The notes under the pieces: model-generated
The model's database searches: none
What the model saw: only the letters and a program-made list of their open reading frames with translations
What the model was told of the DNA's origin: nothing
IMG/VR virus record: IMGVR_UViG_3300042879_006171
Span: 1 to 38,714 of that record
Direction: 5' to 3' (one strand)
Length of the DNA stretch: 38,714 bases
DNA from: a virus
Translations under genes and position numbers: made by a program
Shown: positions 29,898 through 38,285 of the stretch, piece after piece
Position numbering within the stretch: the stretch's first letter is position 1
Layout: each line of letters starts with the position of its first letter

Positions 29898-31367
29898 ATG
29901 CTCACCGCGCTGCCCCCCAGCGGGCGCCCCATCACCGAGCTCGAGCACACGCAGCTGCGGCTGCGCCTGATCGAGGGCCACGCGCAGGAGGACCTGCACC
30001 TGCACGTGGTGCGCACCGTGGGCGCCGTGCGGGCCGCCGCGTGGGGCAGCCCGAGCCGCACGGCAAACCCGCTGCGCGACCTCGCGTCGGCGGTGGCGGT
30101 GCTCTACGACGAGGAGCCGCTCGTCGCCCACCCGCAGGCGCCCCAGCCGGTGGTCGAGGACTTCGTGGAGCGCCTGCGGGTCTCGGGCCTCTGGCAGGTC
30201 CTCGCCGAGGCGCAGTTCTTGACCGAGGCGCTCAACGAAACGGCGGTGGCGGTCGAGCTCGACGAGGACACCGGCGGGCTGCTCTGGCGGGTCATCACCC
30301 CGGACCTGCTCGACGGCCAGGCCGAGGTGGGCCGCCCAGGCCACCCGGCGCTCCTGCGCGAGTGGCGGCCGCGGGTCAACGCCCGGGGCCGCTCCGGCGA
30401 CGTGGACTGGTTCGTCGACGTCTGGGACCTTCGCGACCGCGACCGTCCCGTCTTCAGGATCGAGGACGCCCGCGGCAACGACGTCACCGGCGACTACGTC
30501 GAGGGCGGTGCCCGCGAGGGGGACGCCTACCCCTGGCGATACGCGCCCTCCCCGCGCTTCTCCCGCGGGCGCCCCTTCATCCCGATCAGCCTTCGGCACA
30601 GCCGGAGCAGCCCACGCCGCCTCTTCGCGCCCTTCTTCCGCGTCGAGACCGTCGACGGCACGCTCGACGCCGGCGCGCTGGGCGGGCAGAAGAAGCACGT
30701 GGCCTTCCAGGCCAGCTTCCCGCTCACGCTTCTGGTCGGCGGGCGCCTGGTGTCGGGCGTCACCGAGCAGACCGACTCGAAGGGGCAGCCCATCGCGCGG
30801 GCCCCCACGCTCGACCCTGCGGCCATCCATGAGGTCGAGCCCACCGAGCCAGGGCAGCAGGCGAGCGTCCAGGTGGTCCGCAACGAGACCGACCTCCTCA
30901 TGCTCCAGGAGTACGGGGAGCGCGAACAGGCCGGCCTCGCCACCCCCTGGGGCCTCACCCCCGCCGACTTGCAGCGGACTGCCGCCGACGCCCGCAGCGG
31001 CGTGGCGCTCGCGATCAGCGGGGAGGGCCGCCGCCGGATGCAGGCCGCTCGGGCGCCGGTCTACCGCCCGGAGGACGAGCGGCTCCTCGGCATCGCCGCG
31101 GCGCTTCTGCGCTCGCGGGGCATCGCGCCGCAGCTGCCGGACCGCGGCTGGGTCGTGACCCACCGGCTGTCTCCGCTGTCGCCGCAGGAGCGCGCGCAGC
31201 GGCAGGCCGAGGCCGAGTCCCTGTACGATCGCGGGCTGATCACCCGCGCCGAGTTCCGGTCGATGGTGATGGGGGAGCCCCTCGCTGTCGCCGCCCGCGC
31301 TCTTGACCAGGCGCGCACCGAGCGCGCCCCCGCCCCCACGCCGCCGGCCTCTGCCGGTAGGAGCTGA
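29898..31367 (+). CDS. Portal protein (489 aa)
   Basis: Forms the twelve-subunit ring at the capsid vertex through which DNA moves. Position between large terminase and scaffold/capsid, length and texture support it: a beta-rich wing (LWRVITPDLLDGQ, VDWFVDVWDLR), then a long helical crown with many Gln and Arg (ERAQRQAEAESLYDRGLI). C-terminal Ala/Pro-rich tail. The stop TGA lies inside the start signal of the scaffold gene (GGAGCTGAC). Confidence 0.75.
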   Translation: MLTALPPSGRPITELEHTQLRLRLIEGHAQEDLHLHVVRTVGAVRAAAWGSPSRTANPLRDLASAVAVLYDEEPLVAHPQAPQPVVEDFVERLRVSGLWQVLAEAQFLTEALNETAVAVELDEDTGGLLWRVITPDLLDGQAEVGRPGHPALLREWRPRVNARGRSGDVDWFVDVWDLRDRDRPVFRIEDARGNDVTGDYVEGGAREGDAYPWRYAPSPRFSRGRPFIPISLRHSRSSPRRLFAPFFRVETVDGTLDAGALGGQKKHVAFQASFPLTLLVGGRLVSGVTEQTDSKGQPIARAPTLDPAAIHEVEPTEPGQQASVQVVRNETDLLMLQEYGEREQAGLATPWGLTPADLQRTAADARSGVALAISGEGRRRMQAARAPVYRPEDERLLGIAAALLRSRGIAPQLPDRGWVVTHRLSPLSPQERAQRQAEAESLYDRGLITRAEFRSMVMGEPLAVAARALDQARTERAPAPTPPASAGRS

Positions 31368-31368
31368 C
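31360..31368 (+). promoter_or_regulatory. Start signal GGAGCTGAC containing the portal stop codon
   Basis: The nine bases serve as Shine-Dalgarno for the scaffold ATG at 31370, and their TGA is the portal stop. The same word precedes starts at 5069, 21806 on the plus strand and 13041, 13771, 15714, 18829 on the minus strand. It matches the anti-Shine-Dalgarno partner GGAGGTGA with one mismatch. Confidence 0.7.
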
Positions 31369-31369
31369 G

Positions 31370-31996
31370 ATGGCCGATGCCCCCGCCCCCGCCCCGGCGC
31401 CCGCGCCGGGCCCCGCCCCCGCACCGAGTCCGGCGCCTGCCCCCGCGCCCGCGCCGGCACCGGCGCCGTCCCCCGCGCCTGCCCCCGCGCCCGCCGGCGC
31501 CGGCTTCGACCCTCGCGGCTGGGTGCCGCTCGACCGCTTCAGCGAGGTCAACGAGCGCATGAAGGCGGCGGAGCAGAACGCCGCCACCGCGCGCGCGGAG
31601 GCGGAGGCGGCCAAGGCGGCGCGGGCGGAGCTCGAGCGCAAGCTCAGCGTCACCACCGTGCGGGCCGAGCTGGGGGTTGACGACGAGGACGACGCCGACC
31701 GCGTCCTCAGCGCCTTCGACAAGGCGCACGCGAAGGTCGACGCCGCCAAGCGGCCGAAGCTCGCCGACTGGGTGCGGACCGAAGAGGGCCAGGCCGCCCT
31801 CCCGAAGTCGATCAAGGCCGCCTACGGCCAGGCCTGGAGCGCCAAGGTCCAGGACACCGGCACCGGCGGGCGGCAGCCGCGCACGTCGGCCGGCACGGCC
31901 GAGCCCCCGGCGTCCGGCGCGGGCCGCGACCCCTTCGAGTCCGCCACCCCCGAGCAGCTGGCGGCCGCGCTGAAGAACCTCAAGATCCGGTTCTGA
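31370..31996 (+). CDS. Scaffolding protein (208 aa)
   Basis: Directs capsid assembly and leaves the prohead. The first about 45 residues are repeats of Ala-Pro (PAPAPAPAPG...), coded by tandem CCCGCC/GCGCCC, which is probably flexible. Then a coiled coil (about residues 55-95: SEVNERMKAAEQNAATAR in part) and a helical body with many Lys, Asp and Glu, ending ALKNLKIRF. That composition and its place between portal and capsid gene are standard. The Ala-Pro region is unusual in scaffolds and may be variable between relatives. Confidence 0.75.
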   Translation: MADAPAPAPAPAPGPAPAPSPAPAPAPAPAPAPSPAPAPAPAGAGFDPRGWVPLDRFSEVNERMKAAEQNAATARAEAEAAKAARAELERKLSVTTVRAELGVDDEDDADRVLSAFDKAHAKVDAAKRPKLADWVRTEEGQAALPKSIKAAYGQAWSAKVQDTGTGGRQPRTSAGTAEPPASGAGRDPFESATPEQLAAALKNLKIRF

Positions 31997-32136
31997 GCCG
32001 CCGCTGGCGCGTGCGCCTGCGCTTCGCTACGATGTCCGCTGACAGGGCCCGCACACGGCGGGCCACCCCCGCGGGTCGCCTCCGACATCGGGCGTAGGGG
32101 GAGAGCAAGGAAACCCCTACTCTCCAGGAGGCCCAC
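31997..32136. promoter_or_regulatory. Capsid gene leader with two hairpins
   Basis: A 7-bp stem (GGCCCGC/GCGGGCC, 32046-32064, 5-base loop) and a second stem (GTAGGGG 32094-32100 with CCCCTAC 32114-32120) lie before the capsid start. The second is next to the AGGAGG site (32126-32131), and GGAGAG with CTCTCC could pair as an alternative. A TACGAT at 32028-32033 could be a -10 element. Such leaders often give high or controlled expression of the capsid gene. No gene in it. Confidence 0.45.
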
Positions 32137-33090
32137 GTGGCCGTCACCTACACCGCGCAGGCCGCCACCGATGGCGCCCTCTACAGCACCAAGCTCGCCC
32201 TCACCCTGATCCTGGCCGCGATCGAAGACGGCGCGATGCTGCTGGGGCACCCGAGCGTCGTCGACGCCTCCGAGCTGCTTCCCGAGAACTGGTGGGTCGG
32301 TCTCATCCCCGGCGGCGCCGTCACGATCCCGGTCGACATGGTCACCCCGCTGATGTCCTCGACGGCGGAGACCACGGACATCGCGGGCGCGACCACCATC
32401 GACCTCCAGGCCAGCAAGAGCATCTCCACCGGGGCCTACGACCTGGTCTTTGGCGTCAGCAACGAGCTGCGCCGGCGCGACGCCTCCGGCCGCTACCAGG
32501 TGGTGCCCATCGCGGGCTCCATCCTGCGCAGCGCCAACTACACCGCCACCAGCCTGATCTGCGCGCTCGCGACCTCCGCCTCGACCACGGTCGGAGCCTC
32601 CGGTGACCCGCTCACCTGGGACGTGATCCAGGAGGCCGCCGACGGCATCATGATCACCGGGCTCAACCAGGCCGGGGGCGGGGTCGTCTGCATCCTGCAC
32701 CCCCGCCAGTGGGCGGCCGTGAAGCGGGACCTCGCGAGCTCGAGCGGCGCGCGCGCCAACCGGCGCGAGCTCGACGCCTTCCAGGCCGCGGTGGCCGTCG
32801 GCTACCAGGGCACGGTCGACAACATCGAGATCTGGACCTGCGACCGGGTCACCGAGTCCGGCGGGGACTACTCCGGGATCATGTTCGCGCGGGGCGGCGT
32901 GGTCACCGCGGTCGTGCCCCCGGCCGACCCCTTCCCGGGCCAGACCGTGGTGCTGCAGACCCCCCTCGTGGCGGTGACGGCGCAGTACGACGCCACCGAC
33001 AAGAGCGGCAAGCTGATCGGCGACATGACCATCGGCGTCAGCATCCTGCACCAGGAGCTGGTGCGCGAGATTCTGTCCATCGGCGACTGA
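32137..33090 (+). CDS. Major capsid protein, HK97-like (317 aa)
   Basis: Builds the icosahedral shell. A GTG preceded by AGGAGG gives 317 residues. The centre has the HK97-fold texture: LTWDVIQEAADGIMITGLN, then GGGVVCILHPRQWAAVKRDL, and later GTVDNIEIWTCDRV and FARGGVVTAVV. The N-terminus has no long delta domain, in keeping with a separate scaffold. The last strand ends ILHQELVREILSIGD. The family is inferred from pattern and position. Confidence 0.8.
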   Translation: MAVTYTAQAATDGALYSTKLALTLILAAIEDGAMLLGHPSVVDASELLPENWWVGLIPGGAVTIPVDMVTPLMSSTAETTDIAGATTIDLQASKSISTGAYDLVFGVSNELRRRDASGRYQVVPIAGSILRSANYTATSLICALATSASTTVGASGDPLTWDVIQEAADGIMITGLNQAGGGVVCILHPRQWAAVKRDLASSSGARANRRELDAFQAAVAVGYQGTVDNIEIWTCDRVTESGGDYSGIMFARGGVVTAVVPPADPFPGQTVVLQTPLVAVTAQYDATDKSGKLIGDMTIGVSILHQELVREILSIGD

Positions 33091-33165
33091 GCCGCCTGAA
33101 GCCCGCGCCGCACCCGCGCCGCGGGCACCCCACCCCAGCCCTCGGGTTCGCCCCCAGGAGCCGTG

Positions 33166-34164
33166 ATGTCCCTGCACCCGACCCCCTCCGCGCGGCGCAT
33201 GCCGCACCAGGGCGCCGCCAAAGCGCCCGGCCTGCGTCTGCCCACCGGGCCCGCGTGGGTGGCCCTGGTCCACCCCGCGATCTGGGAGCCCGTCGAAGAC
33301 GACGAGGGGCGCTGGCACGTGCTGCCGTCGGCCATGCAGCTCATGCTCATGCCGGGCTGCAACGGCGTGAAGGAGGGCCGCGACGTCGAGGGCCGCCGCG
33401 TGCCCTCTGCGCGGGACGCGGTGCACGACCTCTCCCGCGACGGCTACGTCGAGGTGCCGCCGCTGCAGGTCACCGCCTTCGGGCGCGTCCACCCCGACTA
33501 CTGCGTCCGCTACCAGGTGGTCGGCGGCACCACGCACCTCTGGGCCTGGGTCCGGCCCGAGATCGCGGCCGGCGGGCGGTCCGCCACCCGGGTCGACCGC
33601 AACGCTAAGGTGGCCTTCCTCACCTGGTGCCGCGACGAGCTCCTGGGCATGAAGGGCCCGGAGCAGGACGTCCTGGAGAGCCTGCAGAGCAAGGCCCTCG
33701 CTGAGGCCCGCCGCCTGGTGGTCCAGGCGCGCACCAACCCCGCCAAGGCCGAGAAGCTGGCGCGGGTGGCCCGCCGCCTGCGCGGGCTTGGCTGGGATCA
33801 AGGCATCGACTTCGAGCAGCCCGCCGCCCAGCCGCCGGTGCAGCGCGCGCCGGTCGACCCCTTCGGCGGGGTCAGCCTGGAGCAGGCGCTGCGCGATCCG
33901 GCGCTGCGCTCGCAGCTGCTCGCGATGCTCCAGCCGCAGGCGCCCGCCCCGGCCTCCGCCCCTGCCGCCCCGCCCGCGTCCGAGGTCTCCGTCAGCTCCG
34001 GCGGGCGCGGTGCGGCGGCGGTCCTGGAGTCGCCGGCGTCGCCGCCGGAGCCGCGGGGGCACCTCGAGGAGGCAGACGGGTCCGAAGAGGCCCTGCCCGC
34101 GGATGACGGCGGGGAGCTCGACCCGCCCCCGCCCACCCCGCGGCCGCTGCGCCGGAGGACCTGA
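33166..34164 (+). CDS. Hypothetical head-associated protein (332 aa)
   Basis: The ATG 33166 sits five bases after AGGAG; the GTG just before it is too close. Residues 1-210 are folded (beta-rich then helical with Arg and Ala; VLESLQSKALAEARRLVVQA), and residues 210-332 are Pro/Ala/Glu-rich and probably disordered. No family recognised. It lies between the capsid and the connector-like gene, so a head decoration or connector role is likely. The stop shares a base with the next ATG. Confidence 0.55.
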   Translation: MSLHPTPSARRMPHQGAAKAPGLRLPTGPAWVALVHPAIWEPVEDDEGRWHVLPSAMQLMLMPGCNGVKEGRDVEGRRVPSARDAVHDLSRDGYVEVPPLQVTAFGRVHPDYCVRYQVVGGTTHLWAWVRPEIAAGGRSATRVDRNAKVAFLTWCRDELLGMKGPEQDVLESLQSKALAEARRLVVQARTNPAKAEKLARVARRLRGLGWDQGIDFEQPAAQPPVQRAPVDPFGGVSLEQALRDPALRSQLLAMLQPQAPAPASAPAAPPASEVSVSSGGRGAAAVLESPASPPEPRGHLEEADGSEEALPADDGGELDPPPPTPRPLRRRT

Positions 34165-34937
34165 TGGCCTCTTCCGTCGTGACCCTCGACACCGGCGGGC
34201 CCGCGGAGCTGCTCCGCGGGCAGACGTCCACACTCACGGTGACCCCGTGGCTCGAAGACGGCACCTCGCCGACGCCGGGGGCCTGGACGGCCGAGCTCTG
34301 GCTCGACGAGGTCCGCCTCCTGAACACCTCCGGGACCGGCGCCGTGTCCTGGGCGCTGGCGGTGCCGAGCACCTACGCGCTCCGCGACGACTACCAGATC
34401 CGGTGGTCGGTCACGATCGCCGGCGTGGTGCACCAGATCAGGCAGGCCGCGCTGGTCTGCCGGTCGGTGGTGCGCCCGACGCTGGCGCCTCGGGACATCT
34501 ACCTCCGCTTCCCGGCGCTGAACCCGAACGCGCAGGGCCCCGTCGTGGTCTTCGAGGCGGGCCAGTCCGTGATGACGGTAGCCGCCGAAGCGTGGCGCGA
34601 GGTCCTCGCGGGGCTGCGCAACCGCGGCCAGCGGCCGCACATGGTGGTCACGGCCGAAGACCTGCAGCCGGTCCACCTCGCGATCACGCTGCAGCGCCTG
34701 GCCGAAATGCTTGCCGCGACCCTCGACGGCGGGCCCTACCTGGAGCTCGCCACGCGCTACGGGGCGGAGGCGGACCACAAATGGAAGACGCTGACGATCA
34801 CGGTGGCCCCCGATGAGCAGACGGAGGGCCGCGCGCGGCGCGTGAAGGCCGCGCCGCTCATCGGCGGCGCCTACGACGCGCCGGTCAACCGCTACCATGG
34901 CGAGCCCGGCTTGGGCCGCTCCGGCGGGCTGCGCTGA
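34164..34937 (+). CDS. Head-tail connector-like protein (257 aa)
   Basis: The first 95 residues look Ig-like (VTLDTGGPAELLRGQTSTLT, WTAELWLDEVRLLN), and the remainder is helical (AEAWREVLAGLRNRGQRP, LQRLAEMLAATLDGG), as in head-tail adaptor proteins that contact the portal. LEDGTSPTP at residue 29 repeats a motif of the tube-like protein. It overlaps both neighbours by one base. Assignment by order and shape. Confidence 0.45.
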   Translation: MASSVVTLDTGGPAELLRGQTSTLTVTPWLEDGTSPTPGAWTAELWLDEVRLLNTSGTGAVSWALAVPSTYALRDDYQIRWSVTIAGVVHQIRQAALVCRSVVRPTLAPRDIYLRFPALNPNAQGPVVVFEAGQSVMTVAAEAWREVLAGLRNRGQRPHMVVTAEDLQPVHLAITLQRLAEMLAATLDGGPYLELATRYGAEADHKWKTLTITVAPDEQTEGRARRVKAAPLIGGAYDAPVNRYHGEPGLGRSGGLR

Positions 34938-35404
34938 TGGCCGCGCGCTTCTCGGGCGACCACGCCGGGCTTCGCGCCGCGGTGCTCGACGCCCTGCTCG
35001 CGGACGCCGACCTCGCACCGCGGGTCAGCTACGACCCGCCGGACCTCATGGCCGCGGCGCCGGACGCCGGGCAGGCTGGCCGGATCTACGTCGGCTTCGG
35101 GAACGGCCGCGTGCCCAGCGCGCAGCGCGGGTACCGCGAGGGGGACGCGGTGCTCGCCACCGCGGTGCTGGCGGTGCACGCCTGGTCGAGGCGCCAGCCG
35201 ACCGACAAGATCCGCACCAGCACCAGCACCGAGCACAGCTACGACACCGCGCTGAAGCTGGTGTCGGCGCTGACGCGGGTGGTGGTCGGCGCGGGCGTCG
35301 GCTTCCGCGAGGTCTCGCACGTGGTGCTGGCCGAGGGCAACTGGTACCAGGTGCAGCTTCAGATCACGCTGGACTGGGACTTCGTGCTGCCGGCAGGCGC
35401 GTGA
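34937..35404 (+). CDS. Tail terminator / neck-like protein (155 aa)
   Basis: ATG sharing its first base with the previous stop. The chain alternates strands and helices: an N-terminal helix (HAGLRAAVLDALLADADLA), then strands VLATAVLAVHAWSR, and a final pair WYQVQLQITLDWDFVLP. This is the look of tail terminator proteins (lambda gpU-like), which cap the tail tube. Its place before a gp10-like gene supports this. No specific family recognised. Confidence 0.5.
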   Translation: MAARFSGDHAGLRAAVLDALLADADLAPRVSYDPPDLMAAAPDAGQAGRIYVGFGNGRVPSAQRGYREGDAVLATAVLAVHAWSRRQPTDKIRTSTSTEHSYDTALKLVSALTRVVVGAGVGFREVSHVVLAEGNWYQVQLQITLDWDFVLPAGA

Positions 35405-35790
35405 GCGGCGCCATCATCACCGGGCCGCTGGCGCGGCCAGAGCTGATCATCCGGGCGGTGCGAGACCGGGTCGGCCAGCTCGTCACCGGTGACGCAGAGG
35501 AGGTGATCGCGAGGGCCCGGGTGCGCTGGCCGGTGCGCACCGGCAAGAGCGCCAAGGGCCTCTTCCTGACCGACGTCTCGGCCGGCTCCGTCGTCGGCTA
35601 CCGGCTCGGGAACAGCGTGCCCTACGCACGCTTCATCCAGAGCATGAAGGTGGGCAAGAAGAACGAGGGCATCTGGCGCCCGGTGATGACCCGCGAGCTC
35701 GGCGACCCGGTGCGCGCCGCGCGGCGCACCCTGCCCCCACGCGCGGCCGAGGTGGCCGCCGCGGTGGTGGAGGACCTCGCGGGGCGCTAA
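35401..35790 (+). CDS. HK97 gp10-like tail completion protein (129 aa)
   Basis: A GTG overlaps the previous stop (GTGA). The pattern VRWPVRTGKSAKGL, then SAGSVVGYRLGNSVPYARFIQ, is the common gp10 signature: a short helix, a basic TGKSxKGL and a NxxPYAxFIE-like strand. These proteins join head and tail. It is followed by the tape measure gene with no chaperone or tube gene between them. Confidence 0.75.
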   Translation: MSGAIITGPLARPELIIRAVRDRVGQLVTGDAEEVIARARVRWPVRTGKSAKGLFLTDVSAGSVVGYRLGNSVPYARFIQSMKVGKKNEGIWRPVMTRELGDPVRAARRTLPPRAAEVAAAVVEDLAGR

Positions 35791-35816
35791 GCCGGGCGGA
35801 GGCCCAGGAGGGCGGC

Positions 35817-38285
35817 ATGGCTGATTCCGTCGTCTCGCTGGGCATCGACCTCAGCCCGTTCGAGACCGTGCTCAAGCAGGGCCTCGACGGTTTGGGCAAG
35901 GGCGCCCAGCGCGCCATCGCGCAGGCGAAGGCCGCCGCAGCCCAGGCCGCTCGGGAAGCGACGAGCGCCTTCAAGATCCAGCTGCAGCTGCAGCAGCAGG
36001 CGGCGCGCGATCAGGCCGCGGCCGCGCGCGACCAGCTGCGCGCCGAGAAGGACCTGCAGCGCGAGGCCCAGCGGACCGCGGCTGAGAAGGCGCGCGCGGC
36101 CTCGGCGCTCGCCACCCTGGCCGCCGGCCGAACCGAGACGGAGGCGCTGACCCACGCCTTCCAGGAGCAGATCAAGGAGATCGCTCGGCTGGTGGAGCTT
36201 ACCGGCGACCAGGAGGCCGGCGCGAAGGCCGCGGCCGCCGCCGCGGCCAAGCATGAAGCCGCGATGCGGCGGCTGACCGACGCGACGGTCGACAGCGCCA
36301 GCGGAACGGAGCGGGCGGCGGGAGCCAGCTACGCGCTGCGCCAGCAGGCGCAGAGCCTGCAGAAGAACCTGATGGACGTGGTGCAGAGCCTGATCGCCGG
36401 GCAGTCGCCGATGACGGTGCTGTCCCAGCAGGGGCCTCAGCTCGCCGAGGCCTTCGCGCAGGCCGGGGACTCGGCGGGGCTGCTCAAGTCCGCCTTCGGC
36501 GGCGTGGCCGGCGCGGTGGCTCCGCTGGCAAGCGCGCTGGCTGGTGCTGCGGTCGCCGGCGCCGCGCTGGGCACCGCCTACGCCGTCGTCGCCAACCACA
36601 CCGAGCAGCTGCAGACCGGGCTGATCAACCTGCGCGCCCAGGTGGACGCCTCGCGCCGGGCCATCGCCTCCGCCGCGGAGGCAGCGGCCGCGAACGCCGA
36701 GGCCCTGCGGGGCATGCAGGCCGCGGCAAAGACGGCGCAGGACGACCTGCGAGTGCTCGTCGGCACCACCTCGCGGCACGAGGTCGAGCTGCGGCGGCAG
36801 ATCGCGGCGATCGAGGACAGCACCAAGGCGCAGGTCCTCGACAACGCCCGGCGGCTGACGGCCGCCCAGCTTGCGCTCGAGCACGAGCGCGCCCTCTACG
36901 CCAACCGCGACGCCTCGATCACCGAGCGAGCCGAGGCCTCCAAGCGGATCAAGCAGCTCGAGAAGACCATCGCGGTCGAGAAGGCGGCGCTCGCCAGCGC
37001 CAAGCAGGCGGTGGCACAGCAGAAGGAGGCCGCCGCCCTCACGGCCGAGTACAACACCGAGCTCGAGGAGGCCGAGCGCCGGATCGAGCAGCGAGAGGAG
37101 GCCGAGAGCGCCGCCCGCGACGCCGCACAGCGCCGGGCCGACGCGGAGCGGGACGCCGCCGACGCGGCGAAGAAGCTGGCCGACGAGGAGGCCAAGGCTG
37201 CCGCCGCCGCCCGCGAGTGGGCCCGCGAGCAGGGCATGGTCGCGGCCGCGGCGCAGGAGCTCGGGCGCCTGGGCCCGGAGATCGAGTCGCTGATCGCGAC
37301 CCTGGAGGGGGCCACCGCGGCGCAGCTCACCCGCGAGATCCAGGCCGCCGAGGTGGCCGTGGCCGAGGTCACCCGCACCATCCGCGACGGCTTCCGCGAG
37401 GAGCTGCGCGGCGCCTACGCCGAGGTCCGGGGGCTCGGCACGGAGCTTGCGCAGTTCGGCGGCGTAGACCTTGGGGGCGGCGCCGTCAGCGCGCTGCTCG
37501 ACGTCGCCAAGCAGGCCGTCGAGGCGGAGCGCGAGGCCCTCTCCTCTGTCGCCGACGCCCGGGCCGAGCTCCGCGCCGCGATGGCCTCCGGCGACGCCGG
37601 CGCCATTGCCGAGGCCCGCGAGGGGCTCCGGGCGGCGCGGTCGGAGCTTGAGGCGGCGCGCCCGGCCGCCTTCGTGCAGGAGCTCGTGAAGGGCGCCGCC
37701 GACATGGTCAAGGGCATCGTCGACGCGCTGCCCGCGGTGGTGCGCGGGCTCACCGCGGCGGCGCCGCGGCTGATCACCTCGCTGGTCGACGGCATCCCGA
37801 AGCTGGTGCAGGGCCTTGCGCGGGCCGCGCCCGAGATCGCGATCAACCTGGCCTCTGCCCTGGCGATCGAGCTGCCGATCCAGCTGATCGCCCAGGCGCC
37901 GAAGATCGTCCGGGCGCTGGCGCTCTCCATCGGCGAGGGCTTCGTCGCGGCGGCGAAGCGCATCCGCCGCGTGATCGGCGACATCTTCCGCGAGATCGCA
38001 ACGGCCGGGCGCGCCGACACCCGCACCTTCGGCGACACCCCGGGCCCCGTGCGGGTCGGGCCCCGCGGCGCGCGGGTGTCGCCGGGCGACGTGGTGGTCG
38101 CGGCGCGCACGCGCCAGGGCCTTGAAGCCCAGCTCGGCGCCCGCAGCTCGGCGTCGTCCCCCACGGCGGTGCAGGTCGTGCTCGACGTGCGGGACGGGCC
38201 CGTGCGCCTCGGGCTTGCGACCGCCGCGCAGCGGCAGCCCGTCGACCTCTCCTTCGCGCGCCAGCGCAGCCCGTGGGGGTCCTGA
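35817..38285 (+). CDS. Tape measure protein (822 aa)
   Basis: Sets tail length and forms the channel of the tail. Very Ala- and Glu-rich, mostly coiled coil, with a lambda-type motif MTVLSQQGPQLAEAFAQAG near residue 200 followed by a hydrophobic, glycine-rich stretch (LASALAGAAVAGAALGTAYA) that may be a membrane span. Another hydrophobic helix region lies near 630-700 (INLASALAIELPIQLI). The ATG has AGGAGG. At roughly 1.5 angstroms per residue it predicts a tail near 120 nm. It ends with a one-base overlap onto the tail-tip gene at 38285. Confidence 0.88.
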   Translation: MADSVVSLGIDLSPFETVLKQGLDGLGKGAQRAIAQAKAAAAQAAREATSAFKIQLQLQQQAARDQAAAARDQLRAEKDLQREAQRTAAEKARAASALATLAAGRTETEALTHAFQEQIKEIARLVELTGDQEAGAKAAAAAAAKHEAAMRRLTDATVDSASGTERAAGASYALRQQAQSLQKNLMDVVQSLIAGQSPMTVLSQQGPQLAEAFAQAGDSAGLLKSAFGGVAGAVAPLASALAGAAVAGAALGTAYAVVANHTEQLQTGLINLRAQVDASRRAIASAAEAAAANAEALRGMQAAAKTAQDDLRVLVGTTSRHEVELRRQIAAIEDSTKAQVLDNARRLTAAQLALEHERALYANRDASITERAEASKRIKQLEKTIAVEKAALASAKQAVAQQKEAAALTAEYNTELEEAERRIEQREEAESAARDAAQRRADAERDAADAAKKLADEEAKAAAAAREWAREQGMVAAAAQELGRLGPEIESLIATLEGATAAQLTREIQAAEVAVAEVTRTIRDGFREELRGAYAEVRGLGTELAQFGGVDLGGGAVSALLDVAKQAVEAEREALSSVADARAELRAAMASGDAGAIAEAREGLRAARSELEAARPAAFVQELVKGAADMVKGIVDALPAVVRGLTAAAPRLITSLVDGIPKLVQGLARAAPEIAINLASALAIELPIQLIAQAPKIVRALALSIGEGFVAAAKRIRRVIGDIFREIATAGRADTRTFGDTPGPVRVGPRGARVSPGDVVVAARTRQGLEAQLGARSSASSPTAVQVVLDVRDGPVRLGLATAAQRQPVDLSFARQRSPWGS

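Noticed and set aside
27633-31460. 1275-codon antisense frame over terminase and portal
   Set aside because: In very GC-rich coding DNA the antisense frame of real genes lacks stops. It covers recognised terminase and portal genes and shows no domain.
31383-31500. Tandem CCCGCC/GCGCCC repeats, considered as a CRISPR-like or satellite array
   Set aside because: They code for an Ala-Pro repeat in the scaffold protein; no spacers.
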